From contig CAJJDO010000032.1 of NCBI GenBank assembly GCA_905183005.1, forward strand, positions 310,001 to 374,000: DNA of 64,000 bases. Direction: 5' to 3'. The translations under genes were made by a program, and so were the position numbers. The notes under the pieces are model-generated. The model was not told the DNA's origin. It did no database searches and worked only from the letters and a program-made list of their open reading frames with translations. How positions within the stretch are numbered: position 1 is the first letter of the stretch; the number at the start of each line of letters is the position of its first letter. Of the stretch, positions 35,211 to 48,266 are shown piece by piece. The DNA is from Paramecium pentaurelia. Lineage: Eukaryota > Ciliophora > Oligohymenophorea > Peniculida > Parameciidae.

Positions 35211-36799
35211 TCATATTTTACGTTATTTATGTGTTTACAGTTATTATCTAAATTCTCTCCAAGCTTGTAAAATTTCTTTAGAATTTTAAACATCACTTTA
35301 ACTTTATAATTAAGAAAGTTATTCATCATTAAAATCTAAAATTTTAAATACCTCAAGAATCTTAGTTGAAGTTTGTTGACTTTTAAATTGACCAATAAAA
35401 TTATATATGATTTTGCCAAAAAGAAATTTTTAATTTTTATCTAAATCTTGTTTTTTTTATATTAATTAGTCAATAAAATGTAAAAAATAAAAGACAGTCC
35501 TCTCATCACTTTCATTTTATGCAGTTTAACATATTTTAATAATTTATTCTATATTCTAAGATAGCTCTTCATTGCTTTGTGCTTTTATTGCCCTATATAA
35601 ATTTCTCCATGATTATACACGAAAAATCCAATCTTTGTTTTAAGCTTAAATTGAACATATGTTTAATATTAATGTCATATTATCTCTGACAATAGAATCA
35701 TTTTAAGGAATCTTAAATTTATTTTAGAGTAAATCAACTGAAATTTCTTTTACAGGAGGTTATAAATCTTAATTTAAATAGATTAATAATTTGATATGAG
35801 TGAGTTTATTACATTCAAAATTCTTAATAACTTATTTTGCTAACTAAGTTCCTAATTTGATTATTTCAAAATTATTATGTAATAAAGAATATCTTAAAAC
35901 TTCAATGAAATCATTTTAATCAGTATCTTCTACTTGAAGCAATAAATTAAAAGCAGATAATTATGTTTACTTTTAATTAATTAAACAGCATTTCAATAAC
36001 AAATCAATATAATTATTATTATTAGTTTTAGTTTTAAGTTCTTTTAGTATTTATAATAATGGACTTAATTGAATCTTTGAACAATATTTCTCTTAAACAT
36101 CTACTTTAGAAGTATGCAATCCAATTAAATTATGATTATTTTAATCTATTTTATATAGAATTTCTATTACTTAAGTAATTAATTATAAATTGAAAATAAT
36201 CTTAAAAATTTCCAGACAATTATAATGATGAATTCATACTTGATATAAGCTTTTCTTAAATTACTAAATATTCTGATATTTAAAATATATCATTCTAATT
36301 CAATAATGATAATAATTTTGATGTATTTTCTTAAAACATCTCCTCTGATTCTTCCAAATATTATGTTAAATTAAGTTTTATAATTTAACTTAATTTTTAA
36401 ATATCTAAGAAGTTATATTATGATTCAAAATAACACTATAAAATATAAACATGATTATTACTATTAAAATCCAAATTCCAGCATTATTATCTTACCATCT
36501 AGAACTTTATAAAAGAATCGTAATTAATATTTATATACTATTTTGCTATATCATTTTTACCTCTCTAAAGCTTCTTTAACAATGATCTAATTAGCATATT
36601 TTGATGATTCAACCTATGCATCTAATAAATTTTTCAGTTTCTTAGTTGCCTGAATTCCTCTCTAAAAATCCTCCTCTCCAGCTGCAATTGCATATTAATA
36701 AAAATTTTAAAAGTTTTTAGTAAATTTAGTATTATAATTGTCCACATCTCTTAAAAAAATACTGTATTTCTGATTTAGTTCTTCAATCTTTAATTCCAT
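35211..36799 (-). CDS. Armadillo/HEAT-like helical repeat protein
   Basis: 501 residues. Introns of 23, 35 and 25 nt are needed to join the frames; the 35-nt one is long for this genome and is the weakest part. From about residue 130 on, the protein is a series of paired helices with Leu/Ile patterns (LSPLLQILKELKTKT, YIDLLLKCCLINQ, DFIEVLRYSLLHNNFEII), typical of an armadillo or HEAT-like solenoid. The first 90 residues are helical with few landmarks. No specific family is recognised; such solenoids bind other proteins. Confidence 0.62.
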
Positions 36800-37386
36800 A
36801 GAAAACTTAATATTATTTTGATAAAAATATATATGTATATTTATTATTATTTATTTTATAATAAAAATCTTATAAACTACTCATATTTAACTATTTCTGT
36901 TTATATTTATATAGATTATATTCTTATAGACAAGGTATGATTACAAAAAGTATGAGTATAAGAAATTTAAAATTTTAGGATATATTTCTAAATTTGAATT
37001 GATTGGGAGTACTTAATTTATAGAAAAAGATGATTTAGAATATTAATTGATAAATGATTTACATATTAATAGAGTTAAGTTAAGTTGTTAATGTATTTAA
37101 AATAAATTTATTATATTTTTCATATTAGATTAATTTATTATTTACTCTTGTCATAATTTATTATTAAAAAATCTATATAATAGAAGTTTCTGAACCAGTG
37201 AGTAAGTTAAAAATAGAGAATTGATCATATAATTAAAAATTAGTTTAGATTTATATATGTTTTGTTAAATTGAAGTTCTAATTAATAGATTTTAGTGTAT
37301 AAAATAATTTATAAATAGATTTAATTTTAAGAGTTAAGATAATTAAAAAATAACAATAAAAAATTTATTAAAGTATATGATATCAA
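36800..37386. other. AT-rich gap with a coding-like fragment
   Basis: About 590 bp. A plus-strand frame from about 36900 to TGA at 37191-37193 reads like protein (KFKILGYISKFELIGSTQF, IEKDDLEYQLINDL), but it has no ATG and I could not link it to other exons. It may be a gene relic. The rest shows nothing. Confidence 0.3.
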
Positions 37387-38627
37387 TCATTTTCTAATGA
37401 ATTAAAGACCAGCTGGATTATGTGTTTAAATTGATAAGAAATACTCATAAACTTCCATTAATTCTTTTTCTGCTACAACTTTAGTTGTACCAGGTTAATC
37501 AATAACAATATCTAACATTAAAAATTTGGTCAGATATCTAATACATCTGCTTAATTAAGTAAATTGAAAGCCAAATACAATTTCTATGAATGGCTTATAA
37601 ATGCGTTAGAAATCAAGTATATCTTTTTCTTAAACTTTATTTTCCACTATTCTTTGATAGGTGCATCCACAATATTGTTTTAGTAAAACCAAATAAAGTA
37701 AGGATGAAACTATTTCTCTATTAGTAAATTAATATAATTTGATATCTAAAATAGCACAATCTAAAAAGGTCATGAAATGTCTAAATAATGCATATGATGA
37801 TTGAGTTGGTTATTTAATTTATAGGTTGGCTTAAGGATAATATATATCCCATTAGGATAGATACCATGAACTCCATAGATAAAGAGTGGGAGGATTGATC
37901 ATCCATTTTAATTCAGTTAAAATATCTTATTCTTTATCTAAGATTTATTACTCTGTGAATCCATAATTGCTAGCTGATGAAAAATCATTAACTTTTGGTG
38001 GATAGATTTCCTAGAATAAGTAATAATAAATACTTCAATTTTACATGCAATTAATAAACTTGCTAAGCCACATAATTAGAGTTCTGACTTACTAATAGAT
38101 GCTTTAGACATATATCTATCTAGATTATGAATACACAAATGAAAAGTTTCTCTCTTTAATGTAAATTCTTTACAAACTTCACTAATCCAGTCATATAAAA
38201 TAGATCTCATTTATGGAGATATATGACATTAATGATCAAAGAATTATGGATGAATTTTATATTCCAACTCTTTTTAATACAATAGTCTTAATGTATTTTC
38301 ATCAAATATTCCTTCTTTTTGATCATTAATTTCTATCTATTCTTGACATCCAATATCTATCTTCTTCAATTTGGTTCTTTAAGATTAAGATGTTTTTTTT
38401 ATTAATTGGCTAATTTATTTTCTTATATCTTCTGTATTAGTATTTTAAGAAGTTTTTTGTTTCCTCTAAGTATCGTTGCTATTCATATTTTCCTTATTCT
38501 TTAATCCACCAATTGAAGCCTTCCTTATAGTGATTTACTTAGGTGAAGGATCAAAAAGAGCAACAGCACTTAAATTCTTGCGTCTTGCATCCTGAATTAT
38601 TAGTCGACTCTGTAGAGGCTGCTTCAT
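37387..38627 (-). CDS. Cyclin (A/B/E-like cyclin box protein)
   Basis: 405 residues, one 23-nt intron. The cyclin N fold starts near residue 140 with the hallmark MRSILYDWISEVCKEFTLKR, followed by ETFHLCIHNLDRYMS, ELQLCGLASLLIACKIEEIYPP and LTELKWMINPPT. The cyclin C part follows to the end. The N-terminal 130 residues are basic and low complexity, with RRKNLSAV perhaps a weak destruction box. It would bind and activate a cyclin-dependent kinase in the cell cycle; ciliates use many cyclins, and I cannot name the class beyond this resemblance. Confidence 0.9.
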
Positions 38628-39322
38628 TCAAATTTAAATAACGAAAATAAACATAATTAACTTTATCTATAATATTATCATTTCTATTCACATCCTCTAT
38701 AAATCAATCTTATACTCATCTTTCCTTCTAGTTTATGAATAGATGAAGTACACAAACCTGTATAAATTAAAGATTTTCTCAATCTACATGAATTTGGAAT
38801 ATTCAATAAATAATTTAGTCAATATCATTTTAATTGATTAAGCTATATGATGATTAGATGTAAAAAATATACAATCAGAATAGTTTAAAATATATTCAAT
38901 AATTGTTCATCCAAATATAATCTAACATAGATGATTGAAGAAATTAAGTGATCAAAATTTGTATTGAATATATACTTTTGATTTATAATGAACTAATTGT
39001 CTATATTCAATTAAATTTAATGAACACTTTATTTACTAATAAAATTGGTCTTTATTATTATCATTAATTAAAATGTAAGTGTTTACAATATATGAACAAG
39101 TCTTAAAGAATTTCTATAATCCTTAAATGACTATGTTTTAGGATGTATATTGTTTATGTTTATACTTCTTCACAGAACAACTTCTATATTATGAATTCTA
39201 ATTAATTTCTATTCAAATTAAAGAAGATTATTTATTAAGTAAAACTTTTAGTAATAAATAATATTGAAGTTAAATCCTTGCTGATGTATGTATTTATGAA
39301 CTAATATTAAATAATATTATCA
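38628..39322. other. Long AT-rich intergenic region upstream of the cyclin gene
   Basis: About 700 bp. It contains the cyclin promoter. A 46-codon minus frame (38688-38828) exists but looks no better than chance. No repeat or RNA gene recognised. Confidence 0.45.
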
Positions 39323-40041
39323 TCATTATTTTTATTATTTATCCAAGCTTTCAAATATTCTATATGAATGTTCTGGATTCATGATGAGCATTTTATTGTA
39401 GGAACTTGCACATAATCCACTATATTGATTTGATCTACCAAATCTACAAGCCTTTGCTATTGATTTTTCATTAGCAACTATATAAGCAGCCTTACCATCA
39501 ACAGGAGCCTTTATAATATATATGATTAAAAACCTAATCAAAAAAACAAACAACATATTCTATATATTTGTCTACTGATTTCTTAATAGCTCTTCCACAT
39601 CCAAATTGTGAAATTGTTGCAATAACTAATTATTCAGCATTTTGTTAATTTTACTTCCATTTTTTCACAATATCTTAAGGGTTCCATTCAACTCCTGATG
39701 ATTCTACTATTCTTTAATGAAAGAGTAATCCAAAATCACCTTTTAACTTAGTATGATTTATAAAATACGTTTTTACAAGTATTGATAGAATCAGGACATC
39801 TTTCAGCACAATTTTAAGCTCCTCTTGACAATCCAATTGACCATGTAGTTATTTACATATTAGCAGCATATTCAAATAATCCCAAATGATTTGGTTATCT
39901 TGCCTATGCAACTTCATTTCTCAATTAATTTATGGATCTTTCAAATTCATAAATCTATTTAGAAAATATTCCTTTAATAGTAGTTGTGCATTCTTAACTA
40001 TAAGAAACTACAAAGATTCCGTAAAACAGAAATAAAATCAT
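39323..40041 (-). CDS. Secreted CAP/SCP-like domain protein
   Basis: 223 residues with introns of 22 and 25 nt. A signal peptide (MILFLFYGIFVVSYSQ) leads. Then HLGLFEYAANMQITTWSIG and AQNCAERC match the first helices of the CAP superfamily (antigen 5, PR-1), and IVATISQFGCGRAIKK and YIEYVVCFFD match its central strands. The canonical His/Glu metal-site residues are not obvious, so it is a divergent member. Five or more Cys suggest disulphides. Secreted or surface location is inferred. It runs towards the downstream cyclin gene on the same strand. Confidence 0.7.
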
Positions 40042-40386
40042 TTTAATATATATTTATTAATAATACTTTTAATTAAATATATCTATACTCATATAATACT
40101 TCAATAAAAAAAAATTATTTTTTAGACAAACTTTTGTTCAAGTTACATACAAGATTATTAAAAATAATACAGATATTTAGTGAATATTTAATATATTTAG
40201 TATATCAATATAACCTCAGAAATATGATATACTAAATTATTAATTTAAGCTATTTCTTATTGTTTATTTGAATATTTAACTCTATTCTTCTATTCAAGCC
40301 AACATTTAAACTTATTATAATAATAAGTCAATCAATCAATTATAGATCTTTTGTATTTATATATTATTAATTACAGACTGAATAAT
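40042..40386. other. Divergent AT-rich intergenic region
   Basis: About 345 bp between the CAP-like gene and the histidine kinase; nothing recognised beyond AT-rich sequence. Confidence 0.45.
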
Positions 40387-43300
40387 ATGTATGCATATAA
40401 TAATAAAAAGTATAAAGATATAGATCTATATAATAATCCTTAAACAAACTATGTATAATTTTATTAACATCCTTTAAGACTAATGCTTTGGTCTTTTTAA
40501 AATTAAATTTAAATTAAGTTTCAATTGTTAAGATTTCATTTAAAATAAATGGTTTTGGTTAGATAATTCAAGATTTATATTCCTCTTGATTTTAAATATT
40601 ATGATGATCAGTATTATATTGAATATTAGTTAAACTTTAAATTTTCAATAATTTGTTTATTTACTTATATAGGTTTCTCTTATATTATAGATAATGATAA
40701 TTAGTTAAATATGAATATGTTATAATATGTGAATGATTATTATTATATTTTGTAATGAAGAATTGTTAAAAAATATAATAAAAAGTTCCTTTGGTAAACT
40801 TTTCCAGTAATTTCTAATTTCTAATTAATCAAAAAGTTAATGATTTAAGTTGTTCTGTAATTGAAGGGAGAATGGATTGTAAATAACATTAGCATCATCT
40901 TATTATAAATGATACTTAATTTTATTGAAGAATTGATAAGTAGTTTTAATATGCTTATAGCGATAATATATTTTATAAAAAATGAAAGTTGTGATTTTCT
41001 TTGAAGTTATCATATCGTTTGAAATCATTTGGAATTTGATTTTTAGAATGGAAAATGATAAACTTGGATTTATAGTGAGTGCTGTAGTTCTACATTATAT
41101 TAATTTTTTGATCAAATGCATCTTAATCAATCTAGAATCCCAGAAGTGGTAATTTTGGGGTGCCTTAATTGTAAGTGAGTCGATTAGCATGGGATTATTA
41201 AGTATGCAGTGGTAGAACAAAATAGATCTGATACAAGTAAATATTGATGTATAGAAGGTTTTAATAGTTATATAATGTGGATGGGGATTGAATATACAAT
41301 AGTACTTTATTCCAGGAATGTTCTTAGGGTTGTACTCTTTGATACTTGAATTTTTTAAATAAGGATCTTCTATATATGATCTAATCAAAACTATCATTAT
41401 TATGATTCTTTGTGTGCTCCTTGCATATAAGATGAGACCAGAATAACATAAAGATAGGGAAGCTTCACCTATTCCAAAGGTGGAACTTTAAATGTCAATA
41501 AAGTTTGATATAAAGAATCACATTCTTGAATTAGTGTAATAAATAAAGATATTATATAACTAGTCCGTGGTTAACCGAATAAAAATTTATTGTTTTTAAT
41601 GAAAAAATGCTTGTTCTTTATGAATAGGCCCAATTATTATAATTTTTTGACAGTTCTGTTGATGAGGAGGAGGAAATGAGTGATTCATAGTTAGTGAAAC
41701 ATTTATTAGATTGTAAATGTGATTCATTATCTTCTGGGTTACTCAAACTTTTATAGGGGTATACCTATTGCTATAATAGAGTCCATAACCAAAAAAAAGA
41801 GCATTTTTGAAGCCTGATTTGAAATCAATTTGTTAAACACTCTTAGAGAATGGGAATTCTATATATAATTATTATTCAGCTGGAGAAATAGAAAGTAAAC
41901 AGTTTAAATTGTAGAACTTTAAATTCAATTTTATAATATTAAGTGATATAAGTTAATTTGAGAATGTACTTATCCTTCATATTGAATAATAATTAGAACG
42001 TAAGAATTAATTTAGTAAATCTTTACATACTATAAGTGTTCATTAAAATCATTCAAGTGCTAATAATTCTAAAACTGTAGATAATAATACAATTTCTAGT
42101 TCATTATTATATAATATCTTTTAATCTGTTTCACATGAATTTGGAACATATTTAAATTGTATTATGACTGTTAGTTAAGAAGCCTTAAATAGTTCAAATA
42201 TAAAAAAAGAAATTAAAGAAGTGTTTTTTGATCCAATTTAGATTAATTCATAATTGTTAAATTATATTTTACGTAATATTCGAGATTACAATTCTATCCT
42301 ATTACAATAATTTACATTAAAATTATAAGAATTTAGTCCATATTAAACTATAATGGAAATCATAAATTTAATGGATAAATAATTAAATTTTAGATCTAAT
42401 ATTGTTAAAGTTGATTGTCCTGTTGATTTAAAAGTATATAATGATGCTGAAAGATACAAATAAATTATTTATTAATTACTTTCAAATTCTGCTAGATTTA
42501 CTTCTGAAGGTTTAATTACAATTGAAGTTACAATGAATCAAGATAAATTAAGAACCAAAATTACAGATACTGGTATTGGTATGAGTATATCAGAATCTTA
42601 AAAATTAACTGAAATGTTAAAAGATAATAAAAAAATGTTGAGAGTATCTTCAAATTCAGTTGGTTGTGGATTAGGTTTAAGTATTTCAAATGCTATTGTA
42701 TAAAAGATGCATGGAAAAAAAGGTTTGGAATTCAAATCTACATAAAGTAAAGGAACTGAATTCTAATTTTCTATTAGAAATTCTTAATAATTATATAATG
42801 AAAGTGCATATTAAACTAGTTAAACATATTTAAAAATTGTCAATCAAATTTATTATGTTGAATAATAACCTTCAGAAGCATCAATCAAATAAATGTTGGC
42901 TTCTAAATATGAAGCAAGTTTAAGGAGTTAAAGTAATAGTGGAGGTATTCATAGAGGATAAAAACACATTAAAAGTTTCTCAATTAGAAAACATTCAGCA
43001 GAAACTTAATAATAGTTTTTACATAGAATCACAGATATTAATTAAATTAAATAAGATATAGATGCTGAATAAAATGATGATGAAGAGGAAGAAGAAAATG
43101 AAAATGATCCCAGTTTATATAAATAATCTTTAATAGTAATACCAAGTTTAGAAACTAATTTTAAAACTTAAATTGTACAATATAATATTAGTTCAAAATG
43201 TTGTAGTAGAGTTTTAATTGTAGATGATGAAGTTTTCAATATTATTTCAATGTAATTAATACTATCAAAATTCTAAGTCAAAAGTGATAAAGCTTGTAAT

Positions 43301-43615
43301 GGTATTGAAGCTATTCGAAAATGTGAAGAAAAAAAACTTAAACCATGCAAAATCTGTTCTTGTGCTGGATATGCTGCTATATTTTTAGATATAAATATGC
43401 CTCTAATGAATGGAATTGATACTGTAAGAATAATTAAAAAAAAAATTAATGAAGGTTCCATTCCAAGAGGACTTTGTATAGCTAACACTGGATATTGTGA
43501 TTTTGAAACTAAAAAATTCGCAATTGCTTAAGGTATGGATTATTACTTTACTAAACCCATTGACGTCAAAGAATTAGAAAATTATTTAAAAGCTAAATTT
43601 CCACTTAACTAATGA
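40387..43615 (+). CDS. Hybrid sensor histidine kinase with receiver domain
   Basis: 1031 residues. Five introns (32, 31, 19, 28 and 23 nt) give a closed frame from the ATG at 40387; the first two are less sure, and a shorter model starting at 40840 also fits. The N-terminal 380 residues carry six or seven membrane helices. The dimerisation/phospho-acceptor motif is SVSHEFGTYLN (His near 540). The ATPase part shows an N box (QLLSNSARFT), G1 (TDTGIGMS) and G2 (GCGLGLSIS). The receiver starts near 897 (VLIVDDEVFN), with phospho-acceptor Asp in FLDINMPLMNG and Lys in FTKPID. It should sense a signal at a membrane and pass phosphate His to Asp. Confidence 0.87.
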
Positions 43616-43669
43616 AAATATGAATAATTGTATTTTTTTGCTTAAAATATTTTATATATATTTAATTTT

Positions 43670-45037
43670 ATGGTCTAAGAATTGTAATAGATTTTGAATT
43701 ATTAAGAAATATTAAAGCCTATTCATGAATATGAATAAATCAAACAATAATCAGGATATGATTTGAATTATATTTATGAACAAATACAGACTGATCAAGA
43801 GTTTTTAGATTTAGAACTAAAAATTCAATTTCATAAATTACAAAACTAAAATGAAAATTAAGAATCGACTTTATTCAATTTAATAAAGATTAATTAATGT
43901 TTCATTCAATATGTGAATATATTACAAAAGAGGAACTAAGTGAATATTAAATTTCAACTAATTGATAAATATCATAAGAATTTTTTTTATTATCTTTAAC
44001 ACTAATTATCGCAAAATTAGAATCATATTAAAGTATATCTTGATAAGGGTCATATCAATTTTTCATTTAGCATATATGTGAATTAGAATACTAAAATTGA
44101 ATAACTTAAACAGTTTATAAAAAATAATTTAGAAATGATATTGAATTTCATAAACAAATATGAAAAATAAAAAATGTTTAGATAGAGTTCAAAAATAAAT
44201 AGCATAAAATTAAATATAGTTTAATCTAAACCACTTTAAAAATCTACTTAATTAATTTAAAAATAAAATGTGAGATTATTTGAATACTTAAAAGTTGTAA
44301 ATTGTGAACCAGAATCTTAAACATTAATTACACAAATTATAGGTTACAACAATCTTTTAAAAATTTAATACAAAAATTCTGTTGATATAGATAAAAGTTT
44401 ATTACTTTTAATTTAAAATGGAGAATTATAAAACTTAGAAAAAAAAATAAATTCATTACTTAAATCTTTTGATATTAACATTCAGGAAATTATTAGTAAT
44501 TTATTTTCTAAAATTTATTTGGAATGCTAGTTAAAAAATTATTATTAATTTATAGAATTTTAGACACTATCAGAATATTTTAATAATTAATAACAATAAT
44601 AAGATACATTTGAAATAAGGATCTAATTACTTATCTAAATATTATGTATTTATTTATTAAAAAGATAATTAAATCTTGATTTAGCATTTCCCTAAAAAGA
44701 TGTTATTATAATTGATTCAAAAAAATAAATTAAACTTGATATGTTTGCATATTTAAAATACACATCAATTAAAAATGAAAAATTAGAATAATCAGAAGAA
44801 TTATATGAAATATAAGAAATATAAGAAATATTCAATTATTTTTAATTTTTATTTCCTCTTAGAGTAATTATATTTATTTTATTAAAGGAAAAATAAGTCA
44901 TTATCGAAAATTACAACATTACTAAGGAACTTGAAAACATGAAATAACAAATAAAGGAAAATAAAATAAATTTGTATTTTTTCATTTCTTAGTTAATTGA
45001 GATCGAAAAGCTAATAAAACAATAATTAAGCTTTTGA
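43670..45037 (+). CDS. Hypothetical helical protein, intronless
   Basis: 455 residues in one open frame from ATG to TGA without introns, unusual for a gene this long here. It is rich in Gln, Ile, Leu, Asn and Lys with long helical stretches (FNLIKINQCFIQYVNILQ, LITQIIGYNNLLKIQ) and a coiled-coil C-terminus (ENYNITKELENMKQQ). No domain is recognised. It starts 54 bp after the histidine kinase. Confidence 0.65.
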
Positions 45038-45255
45038 TAATTCTGTATAAATATAAATTTAGTTATAAATTATTATTTAATTTTAAGTATCTATCTATTA
45101 ATTCCTAATTGATTAAGGATTAAAGAAGAAAAAGTATAATTAAAATATATAAATATAGAATTGATAGTTTTATTAATCTTCTAAGTTAATTTTATAGATC
45201 AATAAATACTTGATTTTTATATTAATCTTTTGAAATCATATGTCTTAATATTTGA

Positions 45256-46336
45256 TATATGATATTGTGTATTTTTGGATAAGTTGGAATGTAAAAATAG
45301 AATAATAAAGAACAAAAATGATATTAGAAAAGTTTATTATTTTAATAATGTTTAAAATTAATCAAGATTTATTGTCAAAACACAAATACACAGCTTTATC
45401 AATAGTTGCTAGTGTTGGTTTATTAATGTTATCTTTTAGGAAGAGGAAATTAAACCCATTTGAATCAACATACAGAAGAGTAGCATAAGAGATATAATAA
45501 AAAGTTCTAACAGCAAAGTATGTTATATAAACAGAGTTAAAGCTATCTAATGAAGATAAAACTCTTATTTTAGACAGTTCTATTCCTTAAATTCATAAAT
45601 TTTACGAATCTAAAAAGTTTACATGTTTGGATGTATTATTAACATTTTTAGAAGTATCATTGGAAAAAGGATTCAAGATGGGTTATTTGAATGACGTAAA
45701 TTTTGAGGATGCAATATAAAAAGCTAGATAATTAGATTAAGAATTAAAGAGTAAAAATTATAAGATTGAGAATATGCCTTTATTTGGTATTCCTGTAAGT
45801 GTGAAAGACACATTTATTATAAAAGGTACGTATTAAGCATTTGGATGTGGAGCATATGCTTAAAAGAGATCAGAAATAGATGGAATATAAGGATATTTAA
45901 TAAATAAATCAGGAGGAATAGTATTTGCAAAAACAAATTTACCATAATTTGGATTTTCATATGAAAGTTGGAATTATTTATTTGGAAGATCTATACATCC
46001 TTAAGATCCTACTAGAACTTCTGGTGGTTCAACAGGAGGAGAAGGTGGATTGATAGCAGTAAATGGTTCTCCATTGGGATTAGGTAGTGATAGTGGAGGA
46101 AGTATTAGAATTCCTTCTCATTTTTGTGGTTTGTATGGATATAAGCCAAGTTCTAAAAGATTAATAATGAGAGGTTAGGCAAAAGGAGTTCCAACATGGG
46201 ATGGAATCAGGAATATTGCATCTTGTTATGGTCCTATGTGTAAGAATTGATTTATATATTAAAGCTAAGCATTTTCCTAATTTAGTCAATATGATGTCAG
46301 CATTAACAACTAATTATGAATAGGCTCCAATTAATA
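45256..46336. repeat. First copy of a 1,081-bp direct repeat (to N at 46337)
   Basis: This stretch is repeated at 46338-47418, offset by 1,082 bp, with no difference I could find. The copies abut a single N at 46337. That is what an unresolved overlap between two contigs would look like, so the copy is probably an assembly artefact. Confidence 0.85.
45318..46336 (+). pseudogene. Truncated duplicate of the amidase gene (likely artefact)
   Basis: It encodes the first part of the amidase at 46400-48239, identical in every codon I compared, including both active-site Ser segments and the 25-nt intron at 46240-46264. It stops at the N without a 3' end. Because the duplicate starts 62 bp upstream of the ATG and ends at an N, it is better explained by a misjoined assembly than by a real tandem gene. 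Confidence 0.8.
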
Positions 46337-46337
46337 N

Positions 46338-47418
46338 TATATGATATTGTGTATTTTTGGATAAGTTGGAATGTAAAAATAGAATAATAAAGAACAAAAA
46401 TGATATTAGAAAAGTTTATTATTTTAATAATGTTTAAAATTAATCAAGATTTATTGTCAAAACACAAATACACAGCTTTATCAATAGTTGCTAGTGTTGG
46501 TTTATTAATGTTATCTTTTAGGAAGAGGAAATTAAACCCATTTGAATCAACATACAGAAGAGTAGCATAAGAGATATAATAAAAAGTTCTAACAGCAAAG
46601 TATGTTATATAAACAGAGTTAAAGCTATCTAATGAAGATAAAACTCTTATTTTAGACAGTTCTATTCCTTAAATTCATAAATTTTACGAATCTAAAAAGT
46701 TTACATGTTTGGATGTATTATTAACATTTTTAGAAGTATCATTGGAAAAAGGATTCAAGATGGGTTATTTGAATGACGTAAATTTTGAGGATGCAATATA
46801 AAAAGCTAGATAATTAGATTAAGAATTAAAGAGTAAAAATTATAAGATTGAGAATATGCCTTTATTTGGTATTCCTGTAAGTGTGAAAGACACATTTATT
46901 ATAAAAGGTACGTATTAAGCATTTGGATGTGGAGCATATGCTTAAAAGAGATCAGAAATAGATGGAATATAAGGATATTTAATAAATAAATCAGGAGGAA
47001 TAGTATTTGCAAAAACAAATTTACCATAATTTGGATTTTCATATGAAAGTTGGAATTATTTATTTGGAAGATCTATACATCCTTAAGATCCTACTAGAAC
47101 TTCTGGTGGTTCAACAGGAGGAGAAGGTGGATTGATAGCAGTAAATGGTTCTCCATTGGGATTAGGTAGTGATAGTGGAGGAAGTATTAGAATTCCTTCT
47201 CATTTTTGTGGTTTGTATGGATATAAGCCAAGTTCTAAAAGATTAATAATGAGAGGTTAGGCAAAAGGAGTTCCAACATGGGATGGAATCAGGAATATTG
47301 CATCTTGTTATGGTCCTATGTGTAAGAATTGATTTATATATTAAAGCTAAGCATTTTCCTAATTTAGTCAATATGATGTCAGCATTAACAACTAATTATG
47401 AATAGGCTCCAATTAATA
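46338..47418. repeat. Second copy of the 1,081-bp direct repeat
   Basis: Same sequence as 45256-46336. This copy continues into the full-length amidase gene, so it is the one most likely to be genuine. Confidence 0.85.
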
Positions 47419-48239
47419 TAAAAGATATCAATTTTGTGATGAAATAGTTTGATGAAAAAGAGTGTTATAATAATAATAAAAAATATAAAATAGGAGTTTT
47501 AAGAAAGATAAATCTACTTTTACCTTGTAAAGCAAATTAAAGAGCTTTAGATATAGCAGTAGAGAAGTTAAAAGCATAAGGACACACAGTTATAGAATTT
47601 GAAATTGATTAAAGTATTTTTGAGAATGTTTTCTAACATGTTTATGATGTAATGTTGGGAGATGGAGGAATGAAAGGAACTTATGAATTATATAAAGGAG
47701 AACCATGGATTTCTCATTTTGATAATTTTAAGAAGGCTACTCATTCATGTTGGCTTTGGAAGAAGATCTATTAAAAATGGTTGAAATTTTAGGATCGCAA
47801 AAGAGAATTAATGATTTGGAAAGCAGGAGATCATGGATTATCTTATTATGAAAATCTTCATATAACAACTAGATTAACAGCATATCAAATTTAAATGATT
47901 CAAATTTGGCATGATTTATAATTAGATGCAGTCATTAGTCCTGTGACTGCTGGAGTTGCTGTTAAACATAATACTGCATAAAATTGTTTTAGTGGAATAA
48001 GTTATACATTTATTTGGAATATGATTGATTTTAGTTGTGGATCAGTTCCTATTACAACAGTCTAAGAGGATGAACAATATTACAATGAACAATCATTATT
48101 TGGCAAAAAGGATATTGAATATAAGGTTTTAGAAGAAACTATGGAACACAGTGCTGGTTTACCTGTGGGCATTTAAGTTATCTCCAAACCATTAGAGGAT
48201 GAAGTTTGTTTAAATATTATGAGATAATGTGGATAATGA
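46400..48239 (+). CDS. Amidase-signature hydrolase, FAAH-like
   Basis: 604 residues with one 25-nt intron (47322-47346). An N-terminal membrane helix (TALSIVASVGLLMLSF) suits a membrane-bound fatty-acid amide hydrolase type. The Ser-Ser-Lys triad is intact: Lys in IPVSVKDTF (near 157), Ser in TSGGSTGGEGG (near 237) and the nucleophile in GLGSDSGGSIRIPSHFCG (near 257). The conserved GYKPS follows. Family members cut amide bonds of lipid amides or small molecules. It converges on the chromate-type transporter gene with a 27-bp gap. Confidence 0.9.
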
Positions 48240-48266
48240 GTATTTATATATAAAAAAAAGAATAAA

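Noticed and set aside
40387..40758. Separate 123-codon gene before the histidine kinase
   Set aside because: Introns of 32 and 31 nt join it in frame to the kinase, and its hydrophobic helix suits the membrane region; kept as the preferred but not certain model.
45318..46336. A second, independent amidase gene
   Set aside because: It matches the downstream copy and ends at an N, so an assembly duplication is more likely than a paralogue.
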